The notes below the pieces were generated by a model. The model was given only the letters and a program-made list of their open reading frames with translations, did no database searches and had not been told where the DNA came from. Source: a virus. Taken from it: 47,857 nt of DNA. The stretch spans positions 1 to 47,857 of IMG/VR virus record IMGVR_UViG_3300032029_000002. One strand, given 5' to 3'. Position 1 is the stretch's first letter; each line of letters opens with the position of its first letter. The position numbers and the translations under genes are program-made. Shown one piece after another: positions 30,836-38,961 of this stretch.

Positions 30836-32773
30836 ATGGAAAGCGGGTTCTACGATTTTATTCATGATGGTGGCAGATATGAGGAAGAGTATTTCTCAAA
30901 TAAACCCTTTTTCACGATAGATTATCATGATCTCTATGAGTGGAACCCAGATTTTAGTTTAGTTATCCTAAACATATTTCCTCGGCAGCTACCGAGGCTA
31001 GAGTCCACCACAGGGAAACCCATCCGGTTCATCAATCTCATAGAGACTACGCCAATACGGAATATTAACAGCGGCAACATCAATCAACTCATCCAGACAC
31101 AGGGAATCGTGACCCGGGCCACCCTCGGCAGAAGCCAACTAAAAACGGCGACATGGATATGTAGAACCTGTGGTGGGAGGCAGGAAGTTGAGCAGGACAC
31201 CCAGTTTCTCAAGAAGCCGGTTGAGTGTAATGTCTGTCAGAAAAAGGTTCAGTGGGAACTCGATTTAGAGCGAAGCAAATACATCGATTATCAAGAGGTA
31301 CATATACAGGAGTCACCCGATCAACTGCCACCGGGAGAGACACCTATCACTTTCTCAGTCACCTTATTAGGGGACTTGGTTAAATCTGCGAACCCAGGGG
31401 ATAGAGTTAACATCGTCGGCGTGGTGTCTGTTGAGCAGGCTTCACCGACGGATAAGAAACTTGAGCTTAAACGAACCCTCATCGCCAACAACGTTGAGGT
31501 TATTAACAAGGATTTAGAGCTTATGGATTTCACCGAGAAAGACCTATCAGAGATAACAGAGTTAACGAAAGAGGATTATCTCTATGAACATATCGCACAC
31601 AGCATCGCACCAAACTGCTACGGATATGATCACATCAAGAAAGGAATAGCATTAATGCTCGCCGGAGCGGAACGGGAGCAGCAAGGACTTACGTGGAGAC
31701 GAGGAGACAGCCACATCCTGCTCGTAGGTGATCCCGGCGTCTATAAGAGCCAGTTTCTTCAACTCACAAGCAAAATAGCCCCACGCGGGATGCTCACCAC
31801 GGGACGCGGCTCAACAGCGGCGGGATTGACGGCGGCAGCCATCAGCGACGGCGACGGATGGGTTATAGAGGCAGGGGCTATGGTGCTTGCGGATAAGGGC
31901 GTTTGCTGCATTGACGAGATGGATAAGATGAAGGCTCGTGACAGGGATGCGATCCACCCCGCTATGGAGCAGCAAGTTGTTATGAAGAATGCTGCGGGTA
32001 AGAACGTTATCCTGAATAGTCGTTGCAGTGTGTTGGCGGCGGCTAATCCCATTCATGGGCGGTGGAACGAGTATCAGACTGTGGCGGAGAACCTTAATCC
32101 GAAGAAGTTTCCACCCACCCTTCTAAGCAGATTCGACCTAGTATTCATTATCCTTGATAAACCCGATAAAGAGGCTGACCGCGAGGTAGCTCGGATAATA
32201 TTGAACACTAGCACCCGACCCACTATGGAGCCGATACCGCCAGCCCTTCTCAAGAAGTATTTTAGTTATTGTAAACAGGTTAAACCAAAGATTAATGAAC
32301 AGGTTATGGGCTATGTGGAGGACTACTATGTGGAGCTTCGCCGACGTAATAAGGATAACAGTGCAGTCGCCATAACGCCCCGCCAACTAGAATCTATACG
32401 TCGCCTCATATTCGCCTCAGCACGGCTTCATATGAGGAAGGTGGCTACGCTTGAGGACGCTAAGAACGCGTTAGAGCTATTCGAGAAAAGTATGACAGAT
32501 GTGGGCGTAGACCCGTTGACAGGCAAAATGGATATAGACTTGCTTGAGGTGGGTCAGAGCAAAACCATGACAGACCTCATACTAGTCATAGAGCGCACCG
32601 TTAAACAGCTTCGCGAGGAGTCCTCGGATGGGCGGTGTGGGGAGGATGAACTTGTGATGCGGGTTAACCGTATGGGTGTGGAGGAGGATAAAGTCAGGAG
32701 CATGTTGAGGAAGATGGAGCGGATGAGGCCGCCATTGATCTATACTTCGATGGGCTGCGTGTATCCCTGCTAA
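30836..32773 (+). CDS. mcm: MCM replicative helicase
   Basis: 645 residues, full-length MCM. N-terminal zinc site Cys109/112/131/134 (CRTC, CNVC); ATPase with Walker A GDPGVYKSQ (Lys304), GSTAAGLTAAAISD helix-2 insert, Walker B VCCIDEMDKM (Asp360-Glu361), Arg finger SRFDL (431-434). The C-terminal winged helix is likely (DELVMRVNRMGVEED). No Orc1/Cdc6 is visible in the window, so the virus must use its own initiator (RHH, ParB-like) or the host's. Confidence 0.92.
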   Translation: MESGFYDFIHDGGRYEEEYFSNKPFFTIDYHDLYEWNPDFSLVILNIFPRQLPRLESTTGKPIRFINLIETTPIRNINSGNINQLIQTQGIVTRATLGRSQLKTATWICRTCGGRQEVEQDTQFLKKPVECNVCQKKVQWELDLERSKYIDYQEVHIQESPDQLPPGETPITFSVTLLGDLVKSANPGDRVNIVGVVSVEQASPTDKKLELKRTLIANNVEVINKDLELMDFTEKDLSEITELTKEDYLYEHIAHSIAPNCYGYDHIKKGIALMLAGAEREQQGLTWRRGDSHILLVGDPGVYKSQFLQLTSKIAPRGMLTTGRGSTAAGLTAAAISDGDGWVIEAGAMVLADKGVCCIDEMDKMKARDRDAIHPAMEQQVVMKNAAGKNVILNSRCSVLAAANPIHGRWNEYQTVAENLNPKKFPPTLLSRFDLVFIILDKPDKEADREVARIILNTSTRPTMEPIPPALLKKYFSYCKQVKPKINEQVMGYVEDYYVELRRRNKDNSAVAITPRQLESIRRLIFASARLHMRKVATLEDAKNALELFEKSMTDVGVDPLTGKMDIDLLEVGQSKTMTDLILVIERTVKQLREESSDGRCGEDELVMRVNRMGVEEDKVRSMLRKMERMRPPLIYTSMGCVYPC

Positions 32774-32778
32774 CCGAT

Positions 32779-32792
32779 AGCCTTTTATATTT
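32779..32792 (+). promoter_or_regulatory. Leaderless promoter
   Basis: AGCCTTTTATATTT centred about 27 bases before ATG 32814. Confidence 0.6.
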
Positions 32793-32813
32793 GTTTAAAC
32801 CTCTTTTTGGTGG

Positions 32814-33014
32814 ATGACAGTACAAGAAGTTGAGATATTCATCAGAAGCACAGAAACGGGGCAAGTTACGGAGAAACGAAAAACAGTTTATGATATAGCC
32901 ATCGGAGAATCCCTTGAGATATGGGTGAATGATAGGCTAGAGTATGAGCATAAACCAGAGGAACCGTGGATTGTAGAACCTAGCGCCGACAAGGAGTACC
33001 GAACCAAATGGTAG
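32814..33014 (+). CDS. Small protein, unknown
   Basis: 66 residues (MTVQEVEIFIRSTETGQVTE), beta-rich with an acidic, proline-containing tail. Leaderless. Overlaps the next gene by 7 bases. Confidence 0.55.
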   Translation: MTVQEVEIFIRSTETGQVTEKRKTVYDIAIGESLEIWVNDRLEYEHKPEEPWIVEPSADKEYRTKW

Positions 33015-33178
33015 AACGCGAACTAGATTTCCACACCAAATACGGCATACTCTGTGCTACGGTGAAGCGGGTACGCCAGATATGTGACAGACACGACTTC
33101 AACATATGGCAGGTCTACAAGGAGATAGAGAACGCGGTGTTCACCGACGATGTGGAGGAGGCTATAAAGTATGAGTGA
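33008..33178 (+). CDS. Small helical protein, unknown
   Basis: 56 residues: MVERELDFHTKYGILCATVK..., probably two helices; overlaps both neighbours. No motif recognised. Confidence 0.55.
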   Translation: MVERELDFHTKYGILCATVKRVRQICDRHDFNIWQVYKEIENAVFTDDVEEAIKYE

Positions 33179-33377
33179 TGAGGACAAACAATCAGAAAAA
33201 CAATGTAAACGTATTGGGGAATGTCCATGTTTAATATCTGAGTTTGTTTATAGAATGGCGTGTTTAGGTGGAATGAAGTCTACTTATTGTCCATTGAATT
33301 ATCGCACGAATCACAGGGTTCCCCGTGAATGGAGAAATCTTAGTTCTGTATCAAAAGAGATAGCGGGGGAAAGTTAA
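33171..33377 (+). CDS. Cys-rich small protein
   Basis: 68 residues with QCKRIGECPCLI, MACLGG and TYCPLNY, suggesting a metal site. Overlaps the previous gene by 8 bases. The 3' segment (AATCTTAGTTCT then CAAAAGAG) is repeated in other genes. Confidence 0.55.
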   Translation: MSDEDKQSEKQCKRIGECPCLISEFVYRMACLGGMKSTYCPLNYRTNHRVPREWRNLSSVSKEIAGES

Positions 33378-33583
33378 TGGGATTCTTGGGAAAACTATGG
33401 AATGCAGTTATGTATTGGTTTTGCTGGACGGCGTGGGTTACGCTACTTCTAATTGCTGTTGATTCAGCGATAAAAGGCAAACTTTATACTGTCTTTGATG
33501 GCATCATTTGGCTTATGCTATTTTCATTATTTTCTTTTGCTTCATACATGATATTGAAGGAGGATATAAAAGATGAGTTCTGA
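33377..33583 (+). CDS. Small two-segment membrane protein
   Basis: 68 residues, hydrophobic segments FCWTAWVTLLLIAVDSA and IIWLMLFSLFSFASYMI, charged ends. ATG overlaps the preceding stop. Role unknown; could be antiholin-like or a host-membrane effector. Confidence 0.55.
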   Translation: MGFLGKLWNAVMYWFCWTAWVTLLLIAVDSAIKGKLYTVFDGIIWLMLFSLFSFASYMILKEDIKDEF

Positions 33584-33623
33584 CAGTTCATATTCAAAAG
33601 AGATTTCGGAGGAGGAGAAATGA
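33573..33623 (+). pseudogene. 16-codon remnant of the 38012 gene 5' end
   Basis: ATG frame MSSDSSYSKEISEEEK. Its first about 25 bases match the start of the gene at 38012 (MSSDSSYPK), including GAGTTCTGACAGTTCATA. It looks like a duplicated gene start that now runs into another junction. Confidence 0.45.
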
Positions 33624-33946
33624 GAAAGATAGAAAGATATGAAGACGAGTCCGATGAGGATTGGGCTGAACGATTCGCTGAGGAGATGGAAATAGCCAAT
33701 GACGTAGAGTACACACAGTATATGGTTCATCAAGACGATTACGAGGAAGATAGACTTATCATAGAATACGTTGGCAAAGACAGTTGGACATGGAAGGAAT
33801 ACCCAGAAGGCTCATTTACCTGTAAACAGGTTCTCGAATGGAAGCGGAAAGCAGAGCAATGTGATATGATTCTTCCTATGTTAAAGAAGCTAATTGGTGA
33901 CTCTGAGCCTCTTATAGATATCCTAGTTCAGAAGGAAGAATCATAA
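33620..33946 (+). CDS. Acidic protein, unknown
   Basis: 108 residues (MRKIERYEDESDEDWAERFA), strongly acidic N-terminus and a helical C-terminus ending LVQKEES. GGAGGAGG precedes the ATG. Stop-start TAATG with the next gene. Confidence 0.55.
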   Translation: MRKIERYEDESDEDWAERFAEEMEIANDVEYTQYMVHQDDYEEDRLIIEYVGKDSWTWKEYPEGSFTCKQVLEWKRKAEQCDMILPMLKKLIGDSEPLIDILVQKEES

Positions 33947-34122
33947 TGACCCTTGAGGAATACCGTGAAAAACTATTAAAGGACATCCGTTTCTGGAACC
34001 GAATATTAGAGGAACCCGACGGATCGGATAAACAAAAATATGCCCTTCAAGAAATGATTCATGTAGCCACATCAATTTATTATGATTTGGGAAACATCAC
34101 AATCCGGGAGGAACAATCATAA
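33946..34122 (+). CDS. Small helical protein, unknown
   Basis: 58 residues, MTLEEYREKLLKDIRFWNRI..., two amphipathic helices; ends REEQS then TAATG into the next gene. Confidence 0.6.
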   Translation: MTLEEYREKLLKDIRFWNRILEEPDGSDKQKYALQEMIHVATSIYYDLGNITIREEQS

Positions 34123-34292
34123 TGGCATCTTATGGTGGACACTGGTTACTGAAATATAGTTGGTTTTATTGTCCCAGGTGTGGCGAGAAACACGACGCAA
34201 CTGCTAATAAGTGTAGGAAATGTGGATTAGATTTCACCGTAAAAGAGGATAAGACTTTGGGAGAAAGTGTCATAGATGGTAATATCGTTTAG
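34122..34292 (+). CDS. Zinc-ribbon miniprotein
   Basis: 56 residues: FYCPRCGEKHD and NKCRKCGLDF, a two-knuckle ribbon. Overlaps the next gene by 17 bases. Confidence 0.65.
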   Translation: MASYGGHWLLKYSWFYCPRCGEKHDATANKCRKCGLDFTVKEDKTLGESVIDGNIV

Positions 34293-34602
34293 CGTCCCCG
34301 AAGCTAGAAACCAACTACTCAACGAAGGCGAAGTTTACACCTACCGATGGCACCGAAGAAAGACTACGGGAAATAATTGGGCTAACTCTGGGCGAGGAAC
34401 TAAGAAAATCGCTGACGTGTGGATATGCGAATATTTCCAAGCAGAACCTAATACAGCATTAGCACCCTATCAACATAAAAGCGGATTCAAGAGTCTAGAA
34501 GAATGGCAACAAAAAATCCAGAACATGAAGCCAAGGAACCAAGATGACCCTGGTTGGCTTTATCATGTGATAGTTTACCCTAAAGTGAGAGATAATGAAT
34601 GA
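34276..34602 (+). CDS. Small basic protein, unknown
   Basis: 108 residues, MVISFSVPEARNQLLNEGEV, with YRWHRRKTTG and WLYHVIVYPKVRD. The beta-rich fold resembles ASCH-like small domains, but this is not certain. Its 3' end contains a linker sequence found at two other junctions. Confidence 0.55.
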   Translation: MVISFSVPEARNQLLNEGEVYTYRWHRRKTTGNNWANSGRGTKKIADVWICEYFQAEPNTALAPYQHKSGFKSLEEWQQKIQNMKPRNQDDPGWLYHVIVYPKVRDNE

Positions 34603-34756
34603 ATCTGATGCCGCTGGAACCATTGCGTTAATAAACTTCATTATAACCATGATTTTTGGTTATTTTGTTCTTTGGCTTATTAAGGGTGTGTGTAAAGATG
34701 CGGTACGAGAAGTCTTAAAAGAAGAAAAGTTGACTGTTGTAGATGAACAGTCATGA
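34595..34756 (+). CDS. Small membrane protein
   Basis: 53 residues with one hydrophobic segment (TIALINFIITMIFGYFVLWL) and an acidic helical tail ending VVDEQS. Overlaps both neighbours. Confidence 0.55.
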   Translation: MNESDAAGTIALINFIITMIFGYFVLWLIKGVCKDAVREVLKEEKLTVVDEQS

Positions 34757-34911
34757 ATTGTTATATCTGTGGAAGAAAACTTAATATAAAAAACGTGATT
34801 CATATGGCGATCTACGAGAACTATGGTGGACGCATAGATTACATGTGTCTAGGTTGTTATAAGAAAACCAAGAAACTTAAGAAATTCTTAGTTGAGGCAG
34901 AACCCTCATAA
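34753..34911 (+). CDS. Zinc-finger miniprotein
   Basis: 52 residues: NCYICGRKL and YMCLGCYKK, then a lysine-rich helix and the ending EAEPS. Confidence 0.6.
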   Translation: MNCYICGRKLNIKNVIHMAIYENYGGRIDYMCLGCYKKTKKLKKFLVEAEPS

Positions 34912-34916
34912 ACGAT

Positions 34917-34927
34917 AGAGTTATATA
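34917..34927 (+). promoter_or_regulatory. Leaderless promoter of HNH gene
   Basis: AGTTATATACG centred about 27 bases before ATG 34950. Confidence 0.5.
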
Positions 34928-34949
34928 CGCCGTGATATTATTGATAAAT

Positions 34950-35435
34950 ATGAAAACCTGTACCAAATGCGGTGAAACTAAACCCTTATCAGAGTTTGGT
35001 AACTCAAAACATACAAAAGACGGTAAGACAGTTTGGTGTCTTCAATGTAAGCGTGATTATGCTGCGGAATATAGATTAACGCCTGCGGGGGTTTATCAGA
35101 ATATTAAGGGCGGCGCTAAATTTTATGGAAAACATGAGTGTAATATATCTCAAGAAGATTTTGTTGAGTGGTATGAAAATGAACTAAAGGTCTGTGCATA
35201 TTGTGGGGTTCCAGAAGAATTATTAGAAAGATTCCTTAGCCAATATACTTCTCGTTATGCTAGGTTTACTATTGATTGTATAAATCCAGAGTTGGGATAT
35301 ACAAAGGGTAATCTTGCTCTTGCATGTGATAAATGTAATGCTACGAAGAATAATATATTTTCTTTTGATGAGATGAGGGAAATAGCGCAGAAATATATTA
35401 AACCCAAGTGGAAAAGGTTGGCAGAACAATCATGA
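34950..35435 (+). CDS. HNH endonuclease (homing-type) with zinc ribbon
   Basis: 161 residues from ATG 34950. N-terminal ribbon MKTCTKCGETKPLSEFGN...WCLQCKRDY; HNH core VCAYCGVPEELLERF, ARFTIDCINPELGYTKGNL, ALACDKCNATKNN, then FSFDEM. This layout is common in free-standing phage HNH enzymes. The gene is more AT-rich than the structural genes and has its own promoter, so it may be a mobile insertion. ATG at 34932 is excluded by the promoter position. Confidence 0.75.
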   Translation: MKTCTKCGETKPLSEFGNSKHTKDGKTVWCLQCKRDYAAEYRLTPAGVYQNIKGGAKFYGKHECNISQEDFVEWYENELKVCAYCGVPEELLERFLSQYTSRYARFTIDCINPELGYTKGNLALACDKCNATKNNIFSFDEMREIAQKYIKPKWKRLAEQS

Positions 35436-35590
35436 ATATAGAATTAAAGGAATTGATAGAAAAGTTTCTAGAAACGGAAACCGACGAACCACTCATACCA
35501 GACAAGTTCTATGAGTGGGCAGTAGAACAAGCAGACTTTCAACTAAAATTAAGAAAAGCATTAGAGATGTTGGCTGAGGCAGAACAATGA
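35432..35590 (+). CDS. Small acidic helical protein, unknown
   Basis: 52 residues, MNIELKELIEKFLETETDEP..., ATG overlaps the HNH stop. Lies between two HNH genes and ends EAEQ. Confidence 0.55.
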   Translation: MNIELKELIEKFLETETDEPLIPDKFYEWAVEQADFQLKLRKALEMLAEAEQ

Positions 35591-35877
35591 AACTGTTTGA
35601 AGAACAGGAACCTTGTTATTTTTGTGGTGGAGTGGGAATAAAGCATCATCATCATATAATTCCTAAGAGCATGAGAAAATATGTTGAGGGTGATTATGAA
35701 CTTACCATACCTTTATGCCCCACATGTCATGTGAAATTACATGGATTAATGAAGCCCTTAGAAGCTGGGATAACCGAACTAGCTAGGAAACAGTTTGAAT
35801 TAAAAAAGTCATTTTTGGAGCCTTGGACAGAGACGCAATTATTTAAATTGGCGGTAAATATGCATAAGACGAAATGA
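35587..35877 (+). CDS. HNH endonuclease-like protein
   Basis: 96 residues: PCYFCGGVGIKHHHHIIPKS, IPLCPTCHVKLHGLM give CxxC, HHH and CxxCH of the HNH fold. Second HNH gene within 1 kb. Overlaps the previous gene by 4 bases. In many tailed viruses an HNH protein assists DNA packaging; homing is the alternative. Confidence 0.7.
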   Translation: MKLFEEQEPCYFCGGVGIKHHHHIIPKSMRKYVEGDYELTIPLCPTCHVKLHGLMKPLEAGITELARKQFELKKSFLEPWTETQLFKLAVNMHKTK

Positions 35878-35894
35878 TGGTTGTGAATTAAAAT

Positions 35895-36080
35895 ATGAAA
35901 GACAAATGGTTCAAGAAATTCATAGGCTACTGGTACGTAGCAACCGGCGGCCTACTGTTCATGCTAGGGTTCAGCTACCCATATTACGCGATCACCCCCT
36001 ACACGATGTGGGGCACCCTCATGATGGGGTGGGGCTTAAACAAAATCTACGAAATAATGGTCTGGGGAGAAGACCAATAG
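35895..36080 (+). CDS. Small membrane protein, two segments
   Basis: 61 residues: YWYVATGGLLFMLGFSYPYY and YTMWGTLMMGWGLNKIYEIM, basic N-terminus, acidic end. Unknown role. Confidence 0.55.
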   Translation: MKDKWFKKFIGYWYVATGGLLFMLGFSYPYYAITPYTMWGTLMMGWGLNKIYEIMVWGEDQ

Positions 36081-36083
36081 AAA

Positions 36084-36095
36084 CAAATATATAGA
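36084..36095 (+). promoter_or_regulatory. Leaderless promoter of recombinase gene
   Basis: CAAATATATAGA centred about 27 bases before ATG 36117. Confidence 0.5.
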
Positions 36096-36116
36096 GGCTT
36101 CTCCCTTATAAACATT

Positions 36117-36947
36117 ATGCCGACTCTGCCAAGCGATACTGCTATCTGCAACCGAATAGAGTCCCTCAAAGACACCCATCTACGCATGATGTTCAAATAT
36201 ATGAAGAAAACCCTCGGCAGAGTCAGCGAAGTCGCAGGCAAATACGCTCCCCACCGAGACGACGTATTCTATGACACCGATGACAGAACAGGGGAAGAGT
36301 ATGTGTTGTTCGCCGTCAAGACGGCTAAACGCAAAGGGCGGCTCCGACCCGTGTGCAGACCGATCTCAACAAAATATGATGCATGGGTAAAAGAGGTAGC
36401 CGAATATTTCTCAGGATATGAATCTGAGCATCCTTGGCTTCTCCATGAGAACCCTGAGACCTCTAAAAAATATGCTATGGATTATGCTAGTGAGATGCTT
36501 GACGGACTTCACTGGAACATGATCGACTACACAAAATCCATTGAGATACCCTATACCAAGGAACAGGTTCTTCATGAGCGGCTTGGAGACAGCGGCTACC
36601 CAGAGTGGCTCATCGACCTCGGCGACGGAGTGAGGGCGTGGACGCGTTACCGAGACTATGTGAAGCAAAGCATGAAGGTGGAGCAGAGATGGAAACCCGC
36701 GACGAGCCACGTCCTACGGAAACGGGAGAGCCTCACCCTCGACATGGATTACGGTTTCGACCCAATCGATCTCGCATATATTGGGGGGTGGACAGAGCAC
36801 AGCCAACAGGACAACGTGCCAGCCGCCTTGAAGCACTATCTCTTCCTAGACCTTCAGAGCGCCAAGGACACACTGCCTATCTTGAAGCGTCAAGGTATGC
36901 GGTATTTCCGCAAATTATTAGTCCCATTAGACGTGCTGAACCGATAA
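36117..36947 (+). CDS. Divergent tyrosine recombinase (integrase-like)
   Basis: 276 residues. Candidate catalytic set in order: Arg35 (LGRVSEVAG), Lys71/73 (TAKRKGRLRP), His198-x-x-Arg201 (SHVLRKRE), GGW (223-225) in place of the LGH box, and Tyr241 (LKHYLFLD). Spacing fits archaeal integrases lacking a long N-terminal arm domain. If active it would integrate or resolve genome dimers. No tRNA 3' end (attP) is visible nearby. Leaderless promoter. Confidence 0.6.
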   Translation: MPTLPSDTAICNRIESLKDTHLRMMFKYMKKTLGRVSEVAGKYAPHRDDVFYDTDDRTGEEYVLFAVKTAKRKGRLRPVCRPISTKYDAWVKEVAEYFSGYESEHPWLLHENPETSKKYAMDYASEMLDGLHWNMIDYTKSIEIPYTKEQVLHERLGDSGYPEWLIDLGDGVRAWTRYRDYVKQSMKVEQRWKPATSHVLRKRESLTLDMDYGFDPIDLAYIGGWTEHSQQDNVPAALKHYLFLDLQSAKDTLPILKRQGMRYFRKLLVPLDVLNR

Positions 36948-36948
36948 C

Positions 36949-36962
36949 TTTTTATATTCGCT
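36949..36962 (+). promoter_or_regulatory. Promoter of winged-helix gene
   Basis: ACTTTTTATATTCG centred about 31 bases before TTG 36986. Confidence 0.5.
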
Positions 36963-36985
36963 AAACTATTCTACCGTGGTACAGT

Positions 36986-37381
36986 TTGAAACTAGACCTA
37001 TCAAAAAACGGATTAAACGCACTCTACCTCCCATGGCAACAAACCCTCCTAAGACACCTCACCACACCACCCTACCCCGAACAGAACAGCAGAGACCTAG
37101 CCGAATACCTAGAATCCCAGGGACAGGGGCGCTCACAGGCGAACATCGTCATATACCTCAATGGACTCTACGACGAGGGGCTGGTAGAACGCGCAGAGGC
37201 ACGCGGCCCCGGCGGAAAAACCTATCTATATAGGGCTAAGGGGAACCTGCTTGAGCTTCTCACATTGATCCATGGCAAATATCTGTATTGGTATAACGGC
37301 TTTTTCAAGGAGGTGTGTCCAGGGGAACCTTATGAGAAGGGTATAGTTAATCATGGTTTAAAGGGAAGTGTCATAGAATGA
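36986..37381 (+). CDS. Winged-helix transcription regulator
   Basis: 131 residues from TTG 36986. LPWQQTLLRHLTT, NSRDLAEYLESQGQGRSQAN, IVIYLNGLYDEGLVERAEA and GPGGKTYLYRAK trace a MarR/PadR-type winged helix with wing. The first half of the gene is C/A-rich on the coding strand and changes near 37210. Likely second regulator of viral transcription. Confidence 0.7.
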   Translation: MKLDLSKNGLNALYLPWQQTLLRHLTTPPYPEQNSRDLAEYLESQGQGRSQANIVIYLNGLYDEGLVERAEARGPGGKTYLYRAKGNLLELLTLIHGKYLYWYNGFFKEVCPGEPYEKGIVNHGLKGSVIE

Positions 37382-37686
37382 GTTTTAAGAGTACGGAACA
37401 TGAGTTTGAATCTGGGAACGACATTATAAAGATAATAGAGTTTCCGTTCTATCCAAGTGAAAAAACACGCGGGGAGTTCCTTCCTTATAAGGGTTATGTT
37501 GATGAAGTTCATGTCGGGGGGAACCCTGAAATGGAGCAGACGCTTTTTCTTGGAACAGATGACTCTTTATTTTGGGTGAAGGGAAACCATGAATTTATCC
37601 AAAAACTAGAAGATGCTATAACCAAGTGGAAGGAACAATGGAATCTTAGTTCTAATCAAACAGAGAAAAGTGAAAATAATGAATGA
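37378..37686 (+). CDS. Small protein, unknown
   Basis: 102 residues (MSFKSTEHEFESGNDIIKII), beta-rich. Its C-terminus WNLSSNQTEKSENNE shares the repeated 3'-end segment AATCTTAGTTCT. ATG overlaps the regulator stop. Confidence 0.55.
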   Translation: MSFKSTEHEFESGNDIIKIIEFPFYPSEKTRGEFLPYKGYVDEVHVGGNPEMEQTLFLGTDDSLFWVKGNHEFIQKLEDAITKWKEQWNLSSNQTEKSENNE

Positions 37687-37852
37687 TGAAGAATTATTAG
37701 CGGCAATCTTAGAAGGGATGCCAATACTCCGTTGGTTTGAAACAAGAGAAGAAATAATAGACTTTCTTAAGTTAAACATCGAGACAATAAATAGTACAGA
37801 TACAAGTTATGATAGTTTATCCGAAACAAAGACAAAGGAGTTAGATAAATGA
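37679..37852 (+). CDS. Small acidic protein, unknown
   Basis: 57 residues starting MNDEELLAAILEGMPILRWF; start chosen at ATG 37679, overlapping the previous gene by 8 bases. No motif. Confidence 0.5.
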   Translation: MNDEELLAAILEGMPILRWFETREEIIDFLKLNIETINSTDTSYDSLSETKTKELDK

Positions 37853-38022
37853 GGGCTTCTAGTTATAAGAACTACACAGTTAGTATAGTGGATAGATCAT
37901 GCAACGCCATCACGACAGAGGGGATTTATATCTTTGACTCCGAATATAAGGCTAGAATGTTTTTTCTTCTTTTATCTGAATTGGCTAAAGAAGTTGAGGG
38001 AGAGTTAAAAGGTGAGTTCTGA
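37849..38022 (+). CDS. Small protein, unknown
   Basis: 57 residues (MRASSYKNYTVSIVDRSCNA); ATGA overlap with the previous stop; alpha/beta. Ends GELKGEF, where the 38012 gene begins. Confidence 0.55.
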   Translation: MRASSYKNYTVSIVDRSCNAITTEGIYIFDSEYKARMFFLLLSELAKEVEGELKGEF

Positions 38023-38248
38023 CAGTTCATACCCAAAAGTCAAACAACTGATGAATATGGGGTTCACTAGACTTTGGATAGATGATGACTTTGAGGGATA
38101 TATTCAATTTGATGGCACCAGTCACTATGATATATTCACTAAAGAAGGAGCAATCATTGGAAGCTTCTGTCCACACGGTTTAGGTCATATAAAAGAAGGG
38201 GAAATTTATGATAGTTCACCTACAACAATCACGGAGAAAGAAGAATGA
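38012..38248 (+). CDS. Small protein, unknown
   Basis: 78 residues from GTG (MSSDSSYPKVKQLMNMGFTR). Gene start is duplicated at 33573. C-terminus TTITEKEE resembles TITEEK of the 29259 gene at DNA level. Confidence 0.55.
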   Translation: MSSDSSYPKVKQLMNMGFTRLWIDDDFEGYIQFDGTSHYDIFTKEGAIIGSFCPHGLGHIKEGEIYDSSPTTITEKEE

Positions 38249-38487
38249 AATGTAGTGTTTGTTCAGAAAAAATAGACTCAATACAAACAATTCTTGATTC
38301 CGTTTCTCAACCCTTATTTGATGATGAAACGAGAGAATGGGTTATCTGTATGGGATTCCTTGAGAAATGTCAACCATGTGGTCATTTTATAGGGGAAGGC
38401 TTTGGGGATGTAGAATATTTTAAAACTCAATTAGAGGCTCAAAAATATGGTGAATCCTTGGCACCTAAAAGAGGACAGGTTGTATGA
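38245..38487 (+). CDS. Cys-rich small protein
   Basis: 80 residues: KCSVCSEKID and ICMGFLEKCQPCGHF; likely zinc site. ATG overlaps the previous stop. Confidence 0.6.
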   Translation: MKCSVCSEKIDSIQTILDSVSQPLFDDETREWVICMGFLEKCQPCGHFIGEGFGDVEYFKTQLEAQKYGESLAPKRGQVV

Positions 38488-38511
38488 TACTTTATACCAA
38501 AGTGAGATAGA

Positions 38512-38652
38512 ATGAATGAAAAACTAAAAAACAGAATACGGGGATTGATTGGTGCATCAAAGAAGGGACCCATAACCCATTTCACAGGAGAACCAACATC
38601 AATTCCCGAAACACCACAACCGAAACCAATCTTTGTTTCTACTAAAGAATGA
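38512..38652 (+). CDS. Small basic protein, unknown
   Basis: 46 residues (MNEKLKNRIRGLIGASKKGP), proline-rich second half. Preceded by the recurrent junction linker AAGTGAGATAGAATGAA. Confidence 0.5.
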   Translation: MNEKLKNRIRGLIGASKKGPITHFTGEPTSIPETPQPKPIFVSTKE

Positions 38653-38683
38653 TAGTTCTAGGTAAAGAAGGAGAGGTGAAAAC

Positions 38684-38815
38684 ATGGGAAGAAGACAGAG
38701 TAAGGGAACCCCGAAGCACGACGGCTCAGGCAAAGGCACCAGAGCCAACAAGGGACGCGGCGGCTGCGAGGAACCGGAGAAGACGGGGAAGGGACGACGA
38801 CTCACATCCGAATAG
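38684..38815 (+). CDS. Small Lys/Arg/Gly-rich protein
   Basis: 43 residues, MGRRQSKGTPKHDGSGKGTR..., very basic, possibly nucleic-acid binding. Chosen over a longer overlapping frame (38649-38861) because GAGAGGTGA lies 5 bases before its ATG. Confidence 0.45.
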   Translation: MGRRQSKGTPKHDGSGKGTRANKGRGGCEEPEKTGKGRRLTSE

Positions 38816-38832
38816 AGTATTGGGACAGCAGC

Positions 38833-38961
38833 ATGATGGGATGGAAGCCGATGCCTGTTGAGAACATTCAGCACTGGGAGGGAGAGATAATAGTTAAATA
38901 TGGGAGGTTCCGTATATTGGTGGAAGGAGAGATAGTATATGACTCTAGAGGATACCCCTGA
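38833..38961 (+). CDS. Small beta-rich protein, unknown
   Basis: 42 residues, MMGWKPMPVENIQHWEGEII...; overlaps the next gene by 23 bases. The frame is open upstream into the Arg-rich region, so the start is uncertain. Confidence 0.4.
   Translation: MMGWKPMPVENIQHWEGEIIVKYGRFRILVEGEIVYDSRGYP

Noticed and set aside
36000-37000. attP with tRNA 3' end near the recombinase
   Set aside because: No TPsiC-like GTTCRAATC sequence noticed nearby.
36976-37233. 85-residue Pro/Arg-rich frame from GTG
   Set aside because: Shadow of the winged-helix gene.
38649-38861. 70-residue Arg/Ala-rich open frame
   Set aside because: Overlaps the better-supported 38684 gene with a strong ribosome site; still possible because its ATG overlaps the upstream stop.
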